From the IMG/VR virus record IMGVR_UViG_3300037587_000094, positions 1 to 22,146 of that record: DNA of 22,146 nt. One strand, written 5' to 3'. Below, in pieces: positions 11,126 through 19,563 of this stretch. The stretch is from a virus. The stretch's first letter is position 1, and the number at the start of each line of letters is the position of its first letter. Made by a program: the position numbers and the translations under genes. The notes under the pieces are model-generated. The model ran no database searches. It was not told the DNA's origin and saw only the letters and a program-made list of their open reading frames with translations.

Positions 11126-12100
11126 ATGAAAAAGAATGTGGGCAGCCAAAGCATTGGCGCACAGATGATTACTAAGGCCAATGGTAACGACTTTACAGGC
11201 TCCGTTAGTGTGTTGGTGACTATTGATAATGGCACTCAGACGGCAGGGGGCGGCACTGCACCAGCCCATGAGGGCAATGGTTACCATTCCTACACACCTA
11301 CTCAAGCAGAGACTAATGGCGAACATATCGCGTTTACGTTTACTGGCACCGGGGCGCTGACCGCAACAATCCAACCAAGTATTGACTACCCTCAAACAGC
11401 CGACCATACGGCAGGTATTGCCGCCATACCGACTACAGCCATGAGAGGCACGGACAGCGCCGCAACAGCCGCAGCAATGTCTACAGCACAATCAGACCTT
11501 GACAAGATAACAGGTAGTGACGGCGCAACCTTAGCGACCGCCCAAGCTTTATATGCACCGAACAAAGTCGTACCAGACGCTGCGGGTGTAGCCCCTACGG
11601 CGGTAGAGGTACGCCAGGAGATGGATTCAAATAGTGTGGATCTGAATTCTATAATCGCCAATCAGACCGCCATCAACGACAACGTTCTGTTGATTGACAC
11701 AGCGGCAATGCGTGGCACCGATAACGCAGCCACAAGCGCCAAACAAGATACAATGGAAACCACTCTCAACGCTATTCCAACAACAGCGATGAGAGGTACA
11801 GACGGAGCCAATACAACCACCCCTGATAACGCCGGGATTTCGTCCAATGGAGCAGCAATCGCCGCGCTTAATAACATAAGCATTGCTGACGTACTCACCA
11901 CAGCCATGACTGAAGCCTATGCTGCAGATGGAGCAGCGCCAACCCTGACCCAGGCAATCATGCTCATACAGCAAATATTGACAGAGTTTGCAGTGGCTGG
12001 GACAAGCATCACGGTCAAGAAGCTAGATGGTAGTACTACCGCCGCTGTGATGACGCTCGATGACGGCACTAATCCAACCAGCAGCACACGCAGCTCATAA
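11126..12100 (+). CDS. Probable virion/neck or tail protein with MRGTD repeats, 324 aa
   Basis: ATG 11126 follows the previous stop by four bases; the ribosome binding site is weak (TAGG). The N-terminal ~95 residues look like a beta-sandwich domain ending in YPQT. Then come three copies of the pattern AMRGTD(S/N/G)A near residues 105, 194 and 221, separated by Ala- and Thr-rich helices. Such MRGTD..A repeats occur in other phage structural proteins whose role is unclear. The C-terminal 100 residues are helical, then beta (TSITVKKLDGSTTAAVMTLD). It is likely a fibre or virion-associated protein. Confidence 0.6.
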   Translation: MKKNVGSQSIGAQMITKANGNDFTGSVSVLVTIDNGTQTAGGGTAPAHEGNGYHSYTPTQAETNGEHIAFTFTGTGALTATIQPSIDYPQTADHTAGIAAIPTTAMRGTDSAATAAAMSTAQSDLDKITGSDGATLATAQALYAPNKVVPDAAGVAPTAVEVRQEMDSNSVDLNSIIANQTAINDNVLLIDTAAMRGTDNAATSAKQDTMETTLNAIPTTAMRGTDGANTTTPDNAGISSNGAAIAALNNISIADVLTTAMTEAYAADGAAPTLTQAIMLIQQILTEFAVAGTSITVKKLDGSTTAAVMTLDDGTNPTSSTRSS

Positions 12101-12444
12101 TGACCATTAGACTGGTAGTCACAAGAGGATTTGGCAACGGCACCTTTAACGGCGTTATTCCTTTCGTTGTTACTCGTGGATTTACGATTGGGGAAGAAGT
12201 ATTAATATCACCAGACTGTATAGAAGCCTGCCAAGGTATTATCAATGACAGCGCCATAGCTGCAGAAGGGGGCATTGGCAACTGCACGGACGCAGTGCAA
12301 GGGCAGATAACAGAAGTAACTGCAGCGCAAGGATTGATCACCTCAGTGGTACCGTCCCAAGGAATTATCGGCAATAATGTGATAGCATCAACAGGATTAA
12401 TAGATGACTCACCGATAGCAGGAGAGGGCAAGATATGCCATTAA
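12100..12444 (+). CDS. Small repeat protein, likely virion beta-solenoid, 114 aa
   Basis: ATG 12100 overlaps the previous stop (TAATG). The N-terminus has the motif VVTRGF twice (residues 6-11 and 23-28), a pattern seen in small phage proteins near head genes. From residue 45 there are seven short repeats of the type QG-x-I: at 45, 56, 67, 77, 87, 98 and 109, with a spacing of 10-11 residues. This is like a narrow beta-solenoid or a trimeric fibre. The role is unknown; a decoration or fibre role is plausible from repeats and location. Confidence 0.6.
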   Translation: MTIRLVVTRGFGNGTFNGVIPFVVTRGFTIGEEVLISPDCIEACQGIINDSAIAAEGGIGNCTDAVQGQITEVTAAQGLITSVVPSQGIIGNNVIASTGLIDDSPIAGEGKICH

Positions 12445-12770
12445 AGGTTAACGATGTAGGCAAGCTTATTATCATCAATGCTGGTTTTGACTTGTCTGGG
12501 AACACAGAATTAAGGATGGTTCTTACTAAACATGATGGAACCGTGGTGACTAAGCTAAAGGCACACGGAGTAACGGCCCCGGCAGTCCCAATCACAGTTC
12601 GAATCGACGGCACAGACGTTACGTTTAACGCTAACGAGTATTGGCAATATCCAACAGAGGACGGTCTAGTAGATCAAGCAGGTACTTGGAAGCGTAGAGG
12701 TGAGTATGTGGATGGCACACCAAAAGACTTCGGCGGCGACACGACGAGTTTCATCGTATTACCTCGATAG
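12435..12770 (+). CDS. Probable small structural protein, 111 aa
   Basis: ATG 12435 overlaps the end of the previous gene by ten bases and has GGAGAGGG upstream. The product begins MPLKVNDVGKLIIINAGFDL and looks like an immunoglobulin-like or BppU-like beta domain: LRMVLTKHDGTVVTK, then VTVRIDGTDVTF-like strands and a final FIVLP. Such domains occur in phage baseplate, neck and fibre proteins. The exact role is unknown. It is followed by two tiny genes and the terminase block. Confidence 0.62.
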   Translation: MPLKVNDVGKLIIINAGFDLSGNTELRMVLTKHDGTVVTKLKAHGVTAPAVPITVRIDGTDVTFNANEYWQYPTEDGLVDQAGTWKRRGEYVDGTPKDFGGDTTSFIVLPR

Positions 12771-12789
12771 AACATATTAGGAGTAATCT

Positions 12790-12852
12790 ATGCCAGGACA
12801 CACTAAGCCAGAACGCAAGAAACGCAAGACCAAGAAGCCTACGAAGAAATAG
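12790..12852 (+). CDS. Tiny lysine-rich peptide, 20 aa
   Basis: ATG 12790 is preceded by AGGAG and the frame ends at TAG 12850-12852. The product MPGHTKPERKKRKTKKPTKK is half lysine and arginine. A second tiny basic peptide occurs at 9365-9445. The next gene's ribosome binding site (AGGAGG) begins at the stop codon. The strong RBS and coupling make translation likely; charge suggests nucleic-acid contact. Confidence 0.5.
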   Translation: MPGHTKPERKKRKTKKPTKK

Positions 12853-12860
12853 GAGGCACC

Positions 12861-13019
12861 ATGGATGAAGTAATGCAAGCTCTTGTAGCGACCTCGCTCG
12901 ATTCATATATGACGCAGCTGTGTGATATAGCTGAATGTGACAGGGTAGAGATATATGCTGTCCTTGATGCGCTGAGGGTTGCAGACATGCAGGTAGAAAC
13001 ACCGAAGAGGATGCACTGA
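12861..13019 (+). CDS. Hypothetical protein, 52 aa
   Basis: ATG 12861 follows AGGAGG at 12851-12856. The product begins MDEVMQALVATSLDSYMTQL and ends PKRMH; it is acidic and helical with two cysteines close together (C21, C26). The TGA overlaps the next ATG (TGATG). No family is recognised. Its place just upstream of the terminase suggests a packaging accessory role at most. Confidence 0.6.
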   Translation: MDEVMQALVATSLDSYMTQLCDIAECDRVEIYAVLDALRVADMQVETPKRMH

Positions 13020-13252
13020 TGAATAACAAACTATCAACTACCAAAGCGCTTGAAGGTGAATACATTGCTGCTGGAGAGAGCGGGACAGAACAAGACGAGG
13101 TATATGGGCGGGCTGCTAACGAAGAAATGTGTAGGGCGCAGCGAGAGCACAACATGAAAGTATCGCTTGCCGCTCAGGCTCTAGCACGAGGGATGCAGAA
13201 CAGCAGCCAGCATTATTTTGCTAGTGCTGCTGTCGGAGGATTGTTTCAATAA
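13019..13252 (+). CDS. Hypothetical protein, 77 aa
   Basis: ATG 13019 overlaps the previous stop (TGATG) and the stop TAA overlaps the terminase start (TAATG). GAAGAGGATG upstream can act as ribosome binding site. The product is helical, with a Gln-, Glu- and Ala-rich middle (EEMCRAQREHNMKVSLAAQA) and a C-terminus ending GGLFQ. The tight coupling to the small terminase suggests co-expression, but no family is recognised. Confidence 0.6.
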   Translation: MNNKLSTTKALEGEYIAAGESGTEQDEVYGRAANEEMCRAQREHNMKVSLAAQALARGMQNSSQHYFASAAVGGLFQ

Positions 13253-13707
13253 TGACCATAGGCAGGCCAACTAAATACACAAAGGATCTCCCAGAGCTAG
13301 CCACGAACTATTGCTTGCTAGGGGCGACCGACGAAGAATTGGCGGGATTCTTCGATGTTGCGCTGTCCACACTGAACAAATGGAAGAAAGATCATCCTGA
13401 GTTTTCGGAGGCCATAAAAGAAGGGAAGTCTGTAGCTGACGGTAAGGTGGCTCAGTCTCTCTATAATCGTGCTCTGGGTTACTCACACCCAGATACCAAG
13501 TTCGCTACCCATGAGGGCAAGATAACCGACTCACAGGAATACACTAAGCATTACGCGCCAGACCCGACATCAGCTATCTTCTGGCTCAAGAACCGCCAAA
13601 AGGACAAGTGGCGCGACAAGACTCATCAGGACGTAAACGTAAAGACCAAGATCGAAGACCTAACAGACGAGCAGCTTGATGAACTTATCGCCTCAAAATC
13701 AAAGTGA
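13252..13707 (+). CDS. Terminase small subunit
   Basis: The 151-residue protein begins MTIGRPTKYTKDLPELATNY, then has a helix-turn-helix-like pattern (GATDEELAGFFDVALSTLNK) with WKKDHPEF, and a helical middle ending WLKNRQKDKWRDK. This GRPTKY...HPEF pattern is typical of small terminases, which recognise the phage packaging site and regulate the large subunit. The start ATG 13252 overlaps the previous stop. The gene overlaps the large terminase by about 29 bases. Confidence 0.85.
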   Translation: MTIGRPTKYTKDLPELATNYCLLGATDEELAGFFDVALSTLNKWKKDHPEFSEAIKEGKSVADGKVAQSLYNRALGYSHPDTKFATHEGKITDSQEYTKHYAPDPTSAIFWLKNRQKDKWRDKTHQDVNVKTKIEDLTDEQLDELIASKSK

Positions 13708-15106
13708 CAGGCAGCAGAAGATCATGCTGGCTACGGCGCTGGTAGAGAGGGCTGATCGCTTCCGTTTCAACGCCCTTAAACGCTACTCACCTTATCCAAA
13801 GCAAGCAGAGTTCCATCGGCTAGGCACCGAGTTCTCAGAGCGCATGATGGGAGCAGGCAACCAGACAGGCAAGACATGGTGTGGTGCGCATGAGGCTGCT
13901 TACCACGCTACCGGGTTGTACCCTGATGACTGGGAAGGGGCGAGGTTCGAAAAGCCTACTGTTGGCTGGGTAGGCGGCGTCACAGGCGAGGTTATCAGGG
14001 ACACGACGCAGAAGATGCTTGTTGGCCGTATGCAGGACAAGGAAAGCATCGGCACCACAGCCATACCGAAAGACTGCATCATCGAGCTTGTAAGGGCTTT
14101 GGGCATTAAGGATCTGCTTGACCACGTAAAAGTTAAGCACGTATCGGGTGGCACATCGCTGATCTTCTTTAAGTCATATGAGAAAGGGCGAGAGAAGTTT
14201 CAGGGTGAGACTATCGACTGGGCATGGCTTGATGAAGAGCCGCCTGCTGACATCTATTCAGAGACGTTGACCAGAACCAACAATGGGCAGCTAGGGCAGT
14301 TTCTGTTTGTCACGTTCACACCATTACTGGGCATGACAGACATTGCTCACTCGTTCTACAAAGACCCTGGCAAGTACAAGATACTGGTAGTGATGACCAT
14401 ATATGATGTTGATCATTACACCGATGAAGAGAAAGAGAAGATTGTAGAGTCCTACCCAGCTCATGAGCGTGAGGCTAGAGCTAAAGGGATACCCATCCTT
14501 GGTAGTGGCCGCATATTCCCGGTAGCCCAGGAGAAGATAGAGATTGAGCCTATCAAGCTACCTGATCATTGGGTGCATCTTGGAGGCTTAGACTTTGGCT
14601 GGGATCACCCACAGGCAGCAGTTCACATCGTGTGGGACAGAGACGCAGACGTTATCTATGTTACCAATGAATACAAGGCGAGAGAGACGACCCCAGACGA
14701 GGCAGGGCAAGCGCTTAGGCACTGGGGCACAGAGCTTAAGTTTGCATGGCCCCACGACGGATACCAGCACGATAAAGGGTCAGGTAAGCAACTAGCTGAT
14801 CAGTACAAGGGTGCTGGGCTGAAGATGCTTAGAGAGCATGCCACGCACCCTGAAGGCGGCAATGGTGTCGAGGCTGGTCTGATGGACATGCTCGATCGCA
14901 TGCGAACAGGGCGCTTCAAAGTGTTCTCAACCTGTCCTGAGTGGTTTGGCGAGTTCATGTTGTATCATCGCAAGGATGGCAAGGTCGTTAAGCTCATGGA
15001 CGATCTGATGGCAGCAACTCGATACGCAATCATGATGATAAGACACGCTGCGCCACTTCAGCCTGACAAACCAACAGAACTTAACTTCTCAAGCCTATGG
15101 AATTGA
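13679..15106 (+). CDS. Terminase large subunit (ATPase and nuclease)
   Basis: The 475-residue protein has the packaging ATPase motifs: Walker A AGNQTGKT (residues 59-66), Walker B IDWAWLDEE (179-187) and the coupling motif TFTPL (212-216). The nuclease domain starts with Asp305 in GLDFGWDHP and carries further acidic residues (for example in DGYQHDKGSG). This enzyme cuts concatemeric DNA and drives it into the procapsid through the portal. The start ATG 13679 lies inside the small terminase gene; an in-frame TTG 13676 and ATG 13724 (missing 15 residues) are alternatives, as the ribosome binding site is weak. The order small terminase, large terminase, portal is standard. Confidence 0.92.
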   Translation: MNLSPQNQSDRQQKIMLATALVERADRFRFNALKRYSPYPKQAEFHRLGTEFSERMMGAGNQTGKTWCGAHEAAYHATGLYPDDWEGARFEKPTVGWVGGVTGEVIRDTTQKMLVGRMQDKESIGTTAIPKDCIIELVRALGIKDLLDHVKVKHVSGGTSLIFFKSYEKGREKFQGETIDWAWLDEEPPADIYSETLTRTNNGQLGQFLFVTFTPLLGMTDIAHSFYKDPGKYKILVVMTIYDVDHYTDEEKEKIVESYPAHEREARAKGIPILGSGRIFPVAQEKIEIEPIKLPDHWVHLGGLDFGWDHPQAAVHIVWDRDADVIYVTNEYKARETTPDEAGQALRHWGTELKFAWPHDGYQHDKGSGKQLADQYKGAGLKMLREHATHPEGGNGVEAGLMDMLDRMRTGRFKVFSTCPEWFGEFMLYHRKDGKVVKLMDDLMAATRYAIMMIRHAAPLQPDKPTELNFSSLWN

Positions 15107-15107
15107 C

Positions 15108-17318
15108 ATGGTAGATTTCACAAATTACACGACTGTGATGGGACTGCGTGAGAAAGCTCAAGAGGCAGAGCATGACAACCGTGATCGTGTGCGGGAGATC
15201 ACCCACTTCCTCAAGGATAAGGATGGGCAGTGGGAGCAGTCTATTGTCCAGAAGATGAGCGGCAGACCTCGTTATACATTTGACAAGTGTAATCCCATCG
15301 TTAAATCCATCTCCGGTGAGTTGAAGCAAGCAGACTTTGACATACAGGTTAAGCCTGCTGGTGGTGAAGCCACTAAGCAGTTGGCCAAGGTCAGAGACGG
15401 TCTAGTTCGCAACATCGAGAACGTCTCAAACGCATCACAGGTATTCAACGCATCAGCTCGCAAGATGATCGAGACCGGCTTCGATGCATGGCGCGTGACT
15501 CAGGAGTGGGCAGATGGAGATAGCTTCGATCAGGATCTATTCATCCGCAAGATTGCCAACGCTGTAGATAGAGTCTGGTTCGACCCTGGCGCTGAGATGC
15601 AGGACATGTCTGACGCTCAGTATTGCTTCGTACTCCAAGCTCTGACCAAAGACGCATACGACGAGAAGTTTCCCAAAGGCTCGGGCATGTCAGTAGGCGA
15701 GGATAGGACCAGAGAGACGAAGTGCAACGGTGTTGATAAGGTCGTTGTGGGTGAGTTCCTATGGCGCAAGCCTGAGAAGATCGAATTGGTCCAGATGTCA
15801 AACGGCAAGGTCTATAAGGTTGACGGCAAGTTTAAGTCAGTCGAGAAAGAGTTGAAACAACTCGGAGTCACCGAAGAGAAGCGGCGCAAGCGTGACACGT
15901 TCACTGTTGTGACTCGCAAGTTTGATGGCTCTGATTGGCTGGATGATGAGAAGCGCACAGTATTCCAATGGCTACCTGTCATTCCTACCTTTGGCAACTT
16001 CGAGATAGTAGAGAACAAGGTTCTGTATCAGGGTGCAGTTGATCACCTAATGGACGCTCAGCGTGTCCTGAACTATGCAGCGAGCCGAGATGTGGAAGAG
16101 GGAGCCTTAGCACCACGCGACAAGCTCATGATCACCAGGGAGCAAGCAGTTTCAGACATCGCAACCTTGCAAACCATGAACACCAACGCCGATCCGGTAC
16201 AGACCTATACGCATGCTGATAATCAACCACCCCCCTACCGTCTAGGCGGCCCACAGATCAACGGAGGCCTACAGACAACCGTCGCCAACATGGGTCAACA
16301 CATCACTGAAGCTGGTGGTATCTTCGCAGCCAACCAAGGGCAGCAGCTCGCCAATGAGTCAGGTGTGGCGCTTGAGCGATTGCAGAACAAAGGTGACATC
16401 TCAACTGTTGACTACTTTGAGTCCCAAGAGATAGCCATCTGTCACACAGCCAAGATCATCATTGACGCAATGCCCCGCGCCTTCGACACCAAGCAGCAGA
16501 GACGCATCCTGAACGAGGACGGCAGCTTTGATATGCAGATGCTCAACGACATCGTGAGAGACGAGGAGACAGGCGAGGACGTAGCTCTGAATGATCTTTC
16601 AGTAGGCAACTACGATGTAACCTGCTCAAGTGGTCCATCATTCCAGAACCGCCAGCAGGAGACTACCAAGGCAATCGAGAGCCTAGCCGCAATCGACCCA
16701 TCGATCATCTCAATGGGCGCTGATGTACTCCTGAACAACATTCCAGCACCTGGCATTGATATCTTGGCAGAGCGCGCAAGGGCGAGAATGCTTGAGCAAG
16801 GCATGATCCCTGAATCTCAGTGGACTGACGATGAGCGCGCTCAGATCCAGGCAGCACAGGAAGCAGCAGCACAGAATCCACCAGAGCAAGACCCTGTTGA
16901 GCAGGCAATCCTTGAGCAGACGCAAGCACAGACCGCTGATGTTCAGTCTAAGGCGCAGGAGCGTGCTGATAAGACCGAGCTGGCAGTAGAGGGGCTGAGG
17001 ATTAAGGAGCAGCAGCAGATCATTAATGCCGAGCAGACCGAGAACAAGCAAGAGATGGATGCGGTTAAGTTCGCACTGCAGCGCCAAGATCAGCAATTTC
17101 AGCAGCAAATGGATCAACAGGCGCAGATTATTGAGTTGCTGAACACTCAAGCTCAGACGCTCAAGACGCTGCGAGAGGCGCAAGGTGTTGATGTGATCGT
17201 AGGCCCGCACACGCAAGAGGCGTTTATCCAGCAGGCTGAGTTGGTGACTGAATCACAGGATGTGGTAAGTCCTACACCCGAGACGCAGAGCATAACTGAC
17301 GAGATTACAAGACAATAG
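15108..17318 (+). CDS. Portal protein, P22 type
   Basis: The 736-residue product is close in length to P22 portal (725) and resembles that family: an N-terminal helical region (DNRDRVREITHFLKDKDGQW), the segment YTFDKCNPIVKSISGELKQA, a large mixed core to about residue 560, and a long Gln-, Ala- and Glu-rich C-terminal coiled coil (about 565-700) that matches the barrel helices of P22 portals. Twelve copies form the DNA entry ring and the nucleus for procapsid assembly. ATG 15108 lies two bases after the terminase stop. The coil is very Gln-rich (many QQQ runs). Confidence 0.9.
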   Translation: MVDFTNYTTVMGLREKAQEAEHDNRDRVREITHFLKDKDGQWEQSIVQKMSGRPRYTFDKCNPIVKSISGELKQADFDIQVKPAGGEATKQLAKVRDGLVRNIENVSNASQVFNASARKMIETGFDAWRVTQEWADGDSFDQDLFIRKIANAVDRVWFDPGAEMQDMSDAQYCFVLQALTKDAYDEKFPKGSGMSVGEDRTRETKCNGVDKVVVGEFLWRKPEKIELVQMSNGKVYKVDGKFKSVEKELKQLGVTEEKRRKRDTFTVVTRKFDGSDWLDDEKRTVFQWLPVIPTFGNFEIVENKVLYQGAVDHLMDAQRVLNYAASRDVEEGALAPRDKLMITREQAVSDIATLQTMNTNADPVQTYTHADNQPPPYRLGGPQINGGLQTTVANMGQHITEAGGIFAANQGQQLANESGVALERLQNKGDISTVDYFESQEIAICHTAKIIIDAMPRAFDTKQQRRILNEDGSFDMQMLNDIVRDEETGEDVALNDLSVGNYDVTCSSGPSFQNRQQETTKAIESLAAIDPSIISMGADVLLNNIPAPGIDILAERARARMLEQGMIPESQWTDDERAQIQAAQEAAAQNPPEQDPVEQAILEQTQAQTADVQSKAQERADKTELAVEGLRIKEQQQIINAEQTENKQEMDAVKFALQRQDQQFQQQMDQQAQIIELLNTQAQTLKTLREAQGVDVIVGPHTQEAFIQQAELVTESQDVVSPTPETQSITDEITRQ

Positions 17319-17407
17319 TGCTTATACCTATCGATGATGTATAATCACAGTTGATTTAACTGGTACGCGACCATATCGCGGCATATATACCGTAAAGGGC
17401 ATGAATC
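17319..17407 (+). promoter_or_regulatory. Leader with possible promoter before scaffold and coat
   Basis: This is one of the few intergenic gaps in the right half. TATAAT (17340-17345) is a perfect -10, but no good -35 is found at 16-18 bases. A hairpin CGCGA/TCGCG (17366-17370 with 17376-17380) lies downstream. A strong promoter here would raise scaffold and coat expression. The AAAGGG at 17394-17399 is the ribosome binding site of the scaffold. Confidence 0.4.
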
Positions 17408-18214
17408 ATGAGTGAGCTACCAACTGAAGACGCGGGTGCCGATCTCCCAACGGAGCAGGCAAACACTGGAGCAGGAACCGTCGAGAGCGGGGCAGAATTA
17501 GCAACTGCTAGTGTCGAGGGACACGAAACAAAAACCGATGGCATAGATCAAGAGGCTGTCAACAAGGCGATCAACAAGAAGCACTTCCAGATGAAAGAGG
17601 CTGAGCGCAATGCCGAAGCGTCTGATAAACGTGCTAACGAGTTGGAAGCCCGACTGCAGAAGCTTGAGCAGGGCGAAGACCCGGTTATTCCTCCTCCTGT
17701 GGATCCATATGCAGATGATTATGAGGAAAAGACCAAAGCCCGCGACGAAGCCATTACGCGCAAGGCTCAGTTTGATTCGCAGCAGCAGTTTGCAGCAGAT
17801 CAGGTTACCCGAACGCAAAACGAACAGGTGCAGGCAGACCAGACGCGCATCGATGGACTTGTAACAGAGTACAACGGTCGCGCTGTAAAGCTTGGTCTTG
17901 ATGCGAGCGAAGTAGAACGCGCCGGGGATACGGTGGTTCAGTACGGGATTAGCCAGGATTTGGCACAGTTCATCCTTGGGGATGAGGAAGGCCCGTTGAT
18001 CACCAAGTATCTAGCTGCTAACCCGCTTGAGCTTGATGCGTTAAGTCGCATGAGTCCAATGCAGGCGGCAATTCGCGTTAATGCTGAGATTCGCACCAAG
18101 GCAGCATCGCTAAAACCGCAAATATCACAGGCTCCTGAGCCGACTGAAGTCCTAAACGGACGCGGCGCACCCGAGGGTACAGACCCTTGGTTATCAGGAG
18201 GTACATACAGCTAA
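17408..18214 (+). CDS. Scaffold protein
   Basis: The 268-residue acidic protein lies between portal and coat, as in P22 (gp8). It has a disordered acidic N-terminus (about 1-45), a long coiled coil (about 50-95, KEAERNAEASDKRANELEAR-like), a Pro-rich linker (IPPPVDPYADDYEEKTK) and a helical C-terminal part. Scaffolds guide coat assembly into a procapsid and leave before maturation. An upstream ATG 17401 would give only four codons and is not used. The identification rests on position, length and composition. Confidence 0.8.
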   Translation: MSELPTEDAGADLPTEQANTGAGTVESGAELATASVEGHETKTDGIDQEAVNKAINKKHFQMKEAERNAEASDKRANELEARLQKLEQGEDPVIPPPVDPYADDYEEKTKARDEAITRKAQFDSQQQFAADQVTRTQNEQVQADQTRIDGLVTEYNGRAVKLGLDASEVERAGDTVVQYGISQDLAQFILGDEEGPLITKYLAANPLELDALSRMSPMQAAIRVNAEIRTKAASLKPQISQAPEPTEVLNGRGAPEGTDPWLSGGTYS

Positions 18215-18226
18215 TGGAGGCCACTC

Positions 18227-19516
18227 ATGGCTAACGATTTTGACAGTAATTTCACTCGGAAGCTGATGGATGTCTTCATCCCGGCATTTGAGTCTGAGCG
18301 GGTGTTGTCGGCTAACGTCAATACTCAATTATTCGAAGGTAAATTCAACGGATCCACAGGCGACACGATTGATGTAAGTCGTCCGACTGACTTCGTGACT
18401 GTTCGGACGCCCAAGGGTGACGTATCAGGCGAAACTAAATCCGATATCATCACCGGTAAGGCAAGCGCGGTGGTCCAGGACTACTTCACTTCTTTTGTCG
18501 ATTACGATGAGGCCGATGAAGCGATCAAGATGGGCAACCTTGAAGAGCTGCTCGCTCCGATGGCTACTCGGATGGTTACCGACTTTGAACTCGACTATGC
18601 CAAGTTCATGAAGAACAACTCTGCTCTTCTGTCCGGTACGGTTAGCACCGCTATCGATGCCTGGAGTGATATCGCTAACGCAGGAGCCGTATTAGGTGCG
18701 ACTGGTGTTCCCCGCGATGGTCGATGGAATGCAGCCATTAACGGCTTCACGCAAACCGCCCTGGCCGATGTTCAGCGCTCTCTTGGTGCTGGTGGTACCG
18801 CTGGTGGGCTGGTTCGTTCTGCTCACACTCGTGGCGTGATCACTGAAGACTTCGCCGGGATGCGAGTTATGGCGGCTGAAACGCTTGGTACTCACACCAC
18901 AGGTACTGGCGCTGACCGAGCAGGCACTCTGACCGCTGCACCTACGCCTACCTATGTTGGTGCTAAGGATACGATGACCCAGACTCTGGCCGTCACCGCG
19001 TTCGAAGCCAATTTGGTTGTAGCAGCCGGTGAGATTATCACCGTAACTGCTGCCTCTGGTGCCATTAACCGACTGAACCTCTCCACCCGTGAGCCAATCG
19101 TGAATGCTGCTGGTGCTCCCATCCTTTGGACGGGAACCGTTACGGCTACGGTAACGCTTGGCGCATCCGGCGAGGGCAACCTGGTTGTAACTGGCCCTGC
19201 AATCTTTGAGGCTGCTGGTCAGTTCAACACAGTCTCTCAGGCGGTCGCCAACGGTGACGTTATCACCTTGTCTGGTGCTGCCGATACGCTGGTCCAGCCT
19301 GGTCTGTTCTGGCATAAGGATGCCTTCACCGTGACCTCGGTGCCGATCAAGCGCCTGCACAGCACAGACACCATCTTCACCACTAAGGATGGGTTGCAGT
19401 TGCGTATCTCGAAAGGCGTCGGGTTCCTTGAGAACGAGCAGAAGGTGCGCGTTGACTTCCGTCCAGCCTACGGGGTAATGAACCCGTTCTTCGCTGGTCA
19501 GTTGTTCGGCATCTAA
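18227..19516 (+). CDS. Major coat protein, P22 gp5 family
   Basis: ATG 18227 has GGAGG upstream at the right distance. At 429 residues it is one residue shorter than P22 gp5 (430). The first part (MANDFDSNFTRKLMDVFIPA) is a typical N-terminal arm, followed by the HK97-like core and a beta-rich inserted region with many TAT/TVT strands (about 245-345), as in the I-domain of gp5-type coats. The C-terminus ends FFAGQLFGI. Hundreds of copies make the icosahedral shell. A GC-rich hairpin follows the stop. Confidence 0.9.
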   Translation: MANDFDSNFTRKLMDVFIPAFESERVLSANVNTQLFEGKFNGSTGDTIDVSRPTDFVTVRTPKGDVSGETKSDIITGKASAVVQDYFTSFVDYDEADEAIKMGNLEELLAPMATRMVTDFELDYAKFMKNNSALLSGTVSTAIDAWSDIANAGAVLGATGVPRDGRWNAAINGFTQTALADVQRSLGAGGTAGGLVRSAHTRGVITEDFAGMRVMAAETLGTHTTGTGADRAGTLTAAPTPTYVGAKDTMTQTLAVTAFEANLVVAAGEIITVTAASGAINRLNLSTREPIVNAAGAPILWTGTVTATVTLGASGEGNLVVTGPAIFEAAGQFNTVSQAVANGDVITLSGAADTLVQPGLFWHKDAFTVTSVPIKRLHSTDTIFTTKDGLQLRISKGVGFLENEQKVRVDFRPAYGVMNPFFAGQLFGI

Positions 19517-19524
19517 ACCAACAA

Positions 19525-19542
19525 GCCCCGTTTCGGCGGGGT
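19525..19542 (+). terminator. GC hairpin after the coat gene (weak terminator)
   Basis: CCCCG (19526-19530) pairs with CGGGG (19537-19541), extended by a G-T pair, around TTTCGG. No T-run follows (TAACTCTCTT), so termination would be partial. It may stabilise the abundant coat mRNA 3' end or reduce expression of the genes beyond. Confidence 0.45.
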
Positions 19543-19563
19543 AACTCTCTTGAGGATAAGAAA

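Noticed and set aside
11111-11491. Reverse-strand cysteine-rich frame.
   Set aside because: It mirrors Ala/Thr-rich codons of the 324-aa structural gene; the Cys content is an artefact of reading GCA/ACA codons backwards.
17401-17415. ATG 17401 as scaffold start or leader.
   Set aside because: It reads only four codons before TGA and the scaffold ATG 17408 has the better-placed AAAGGG.
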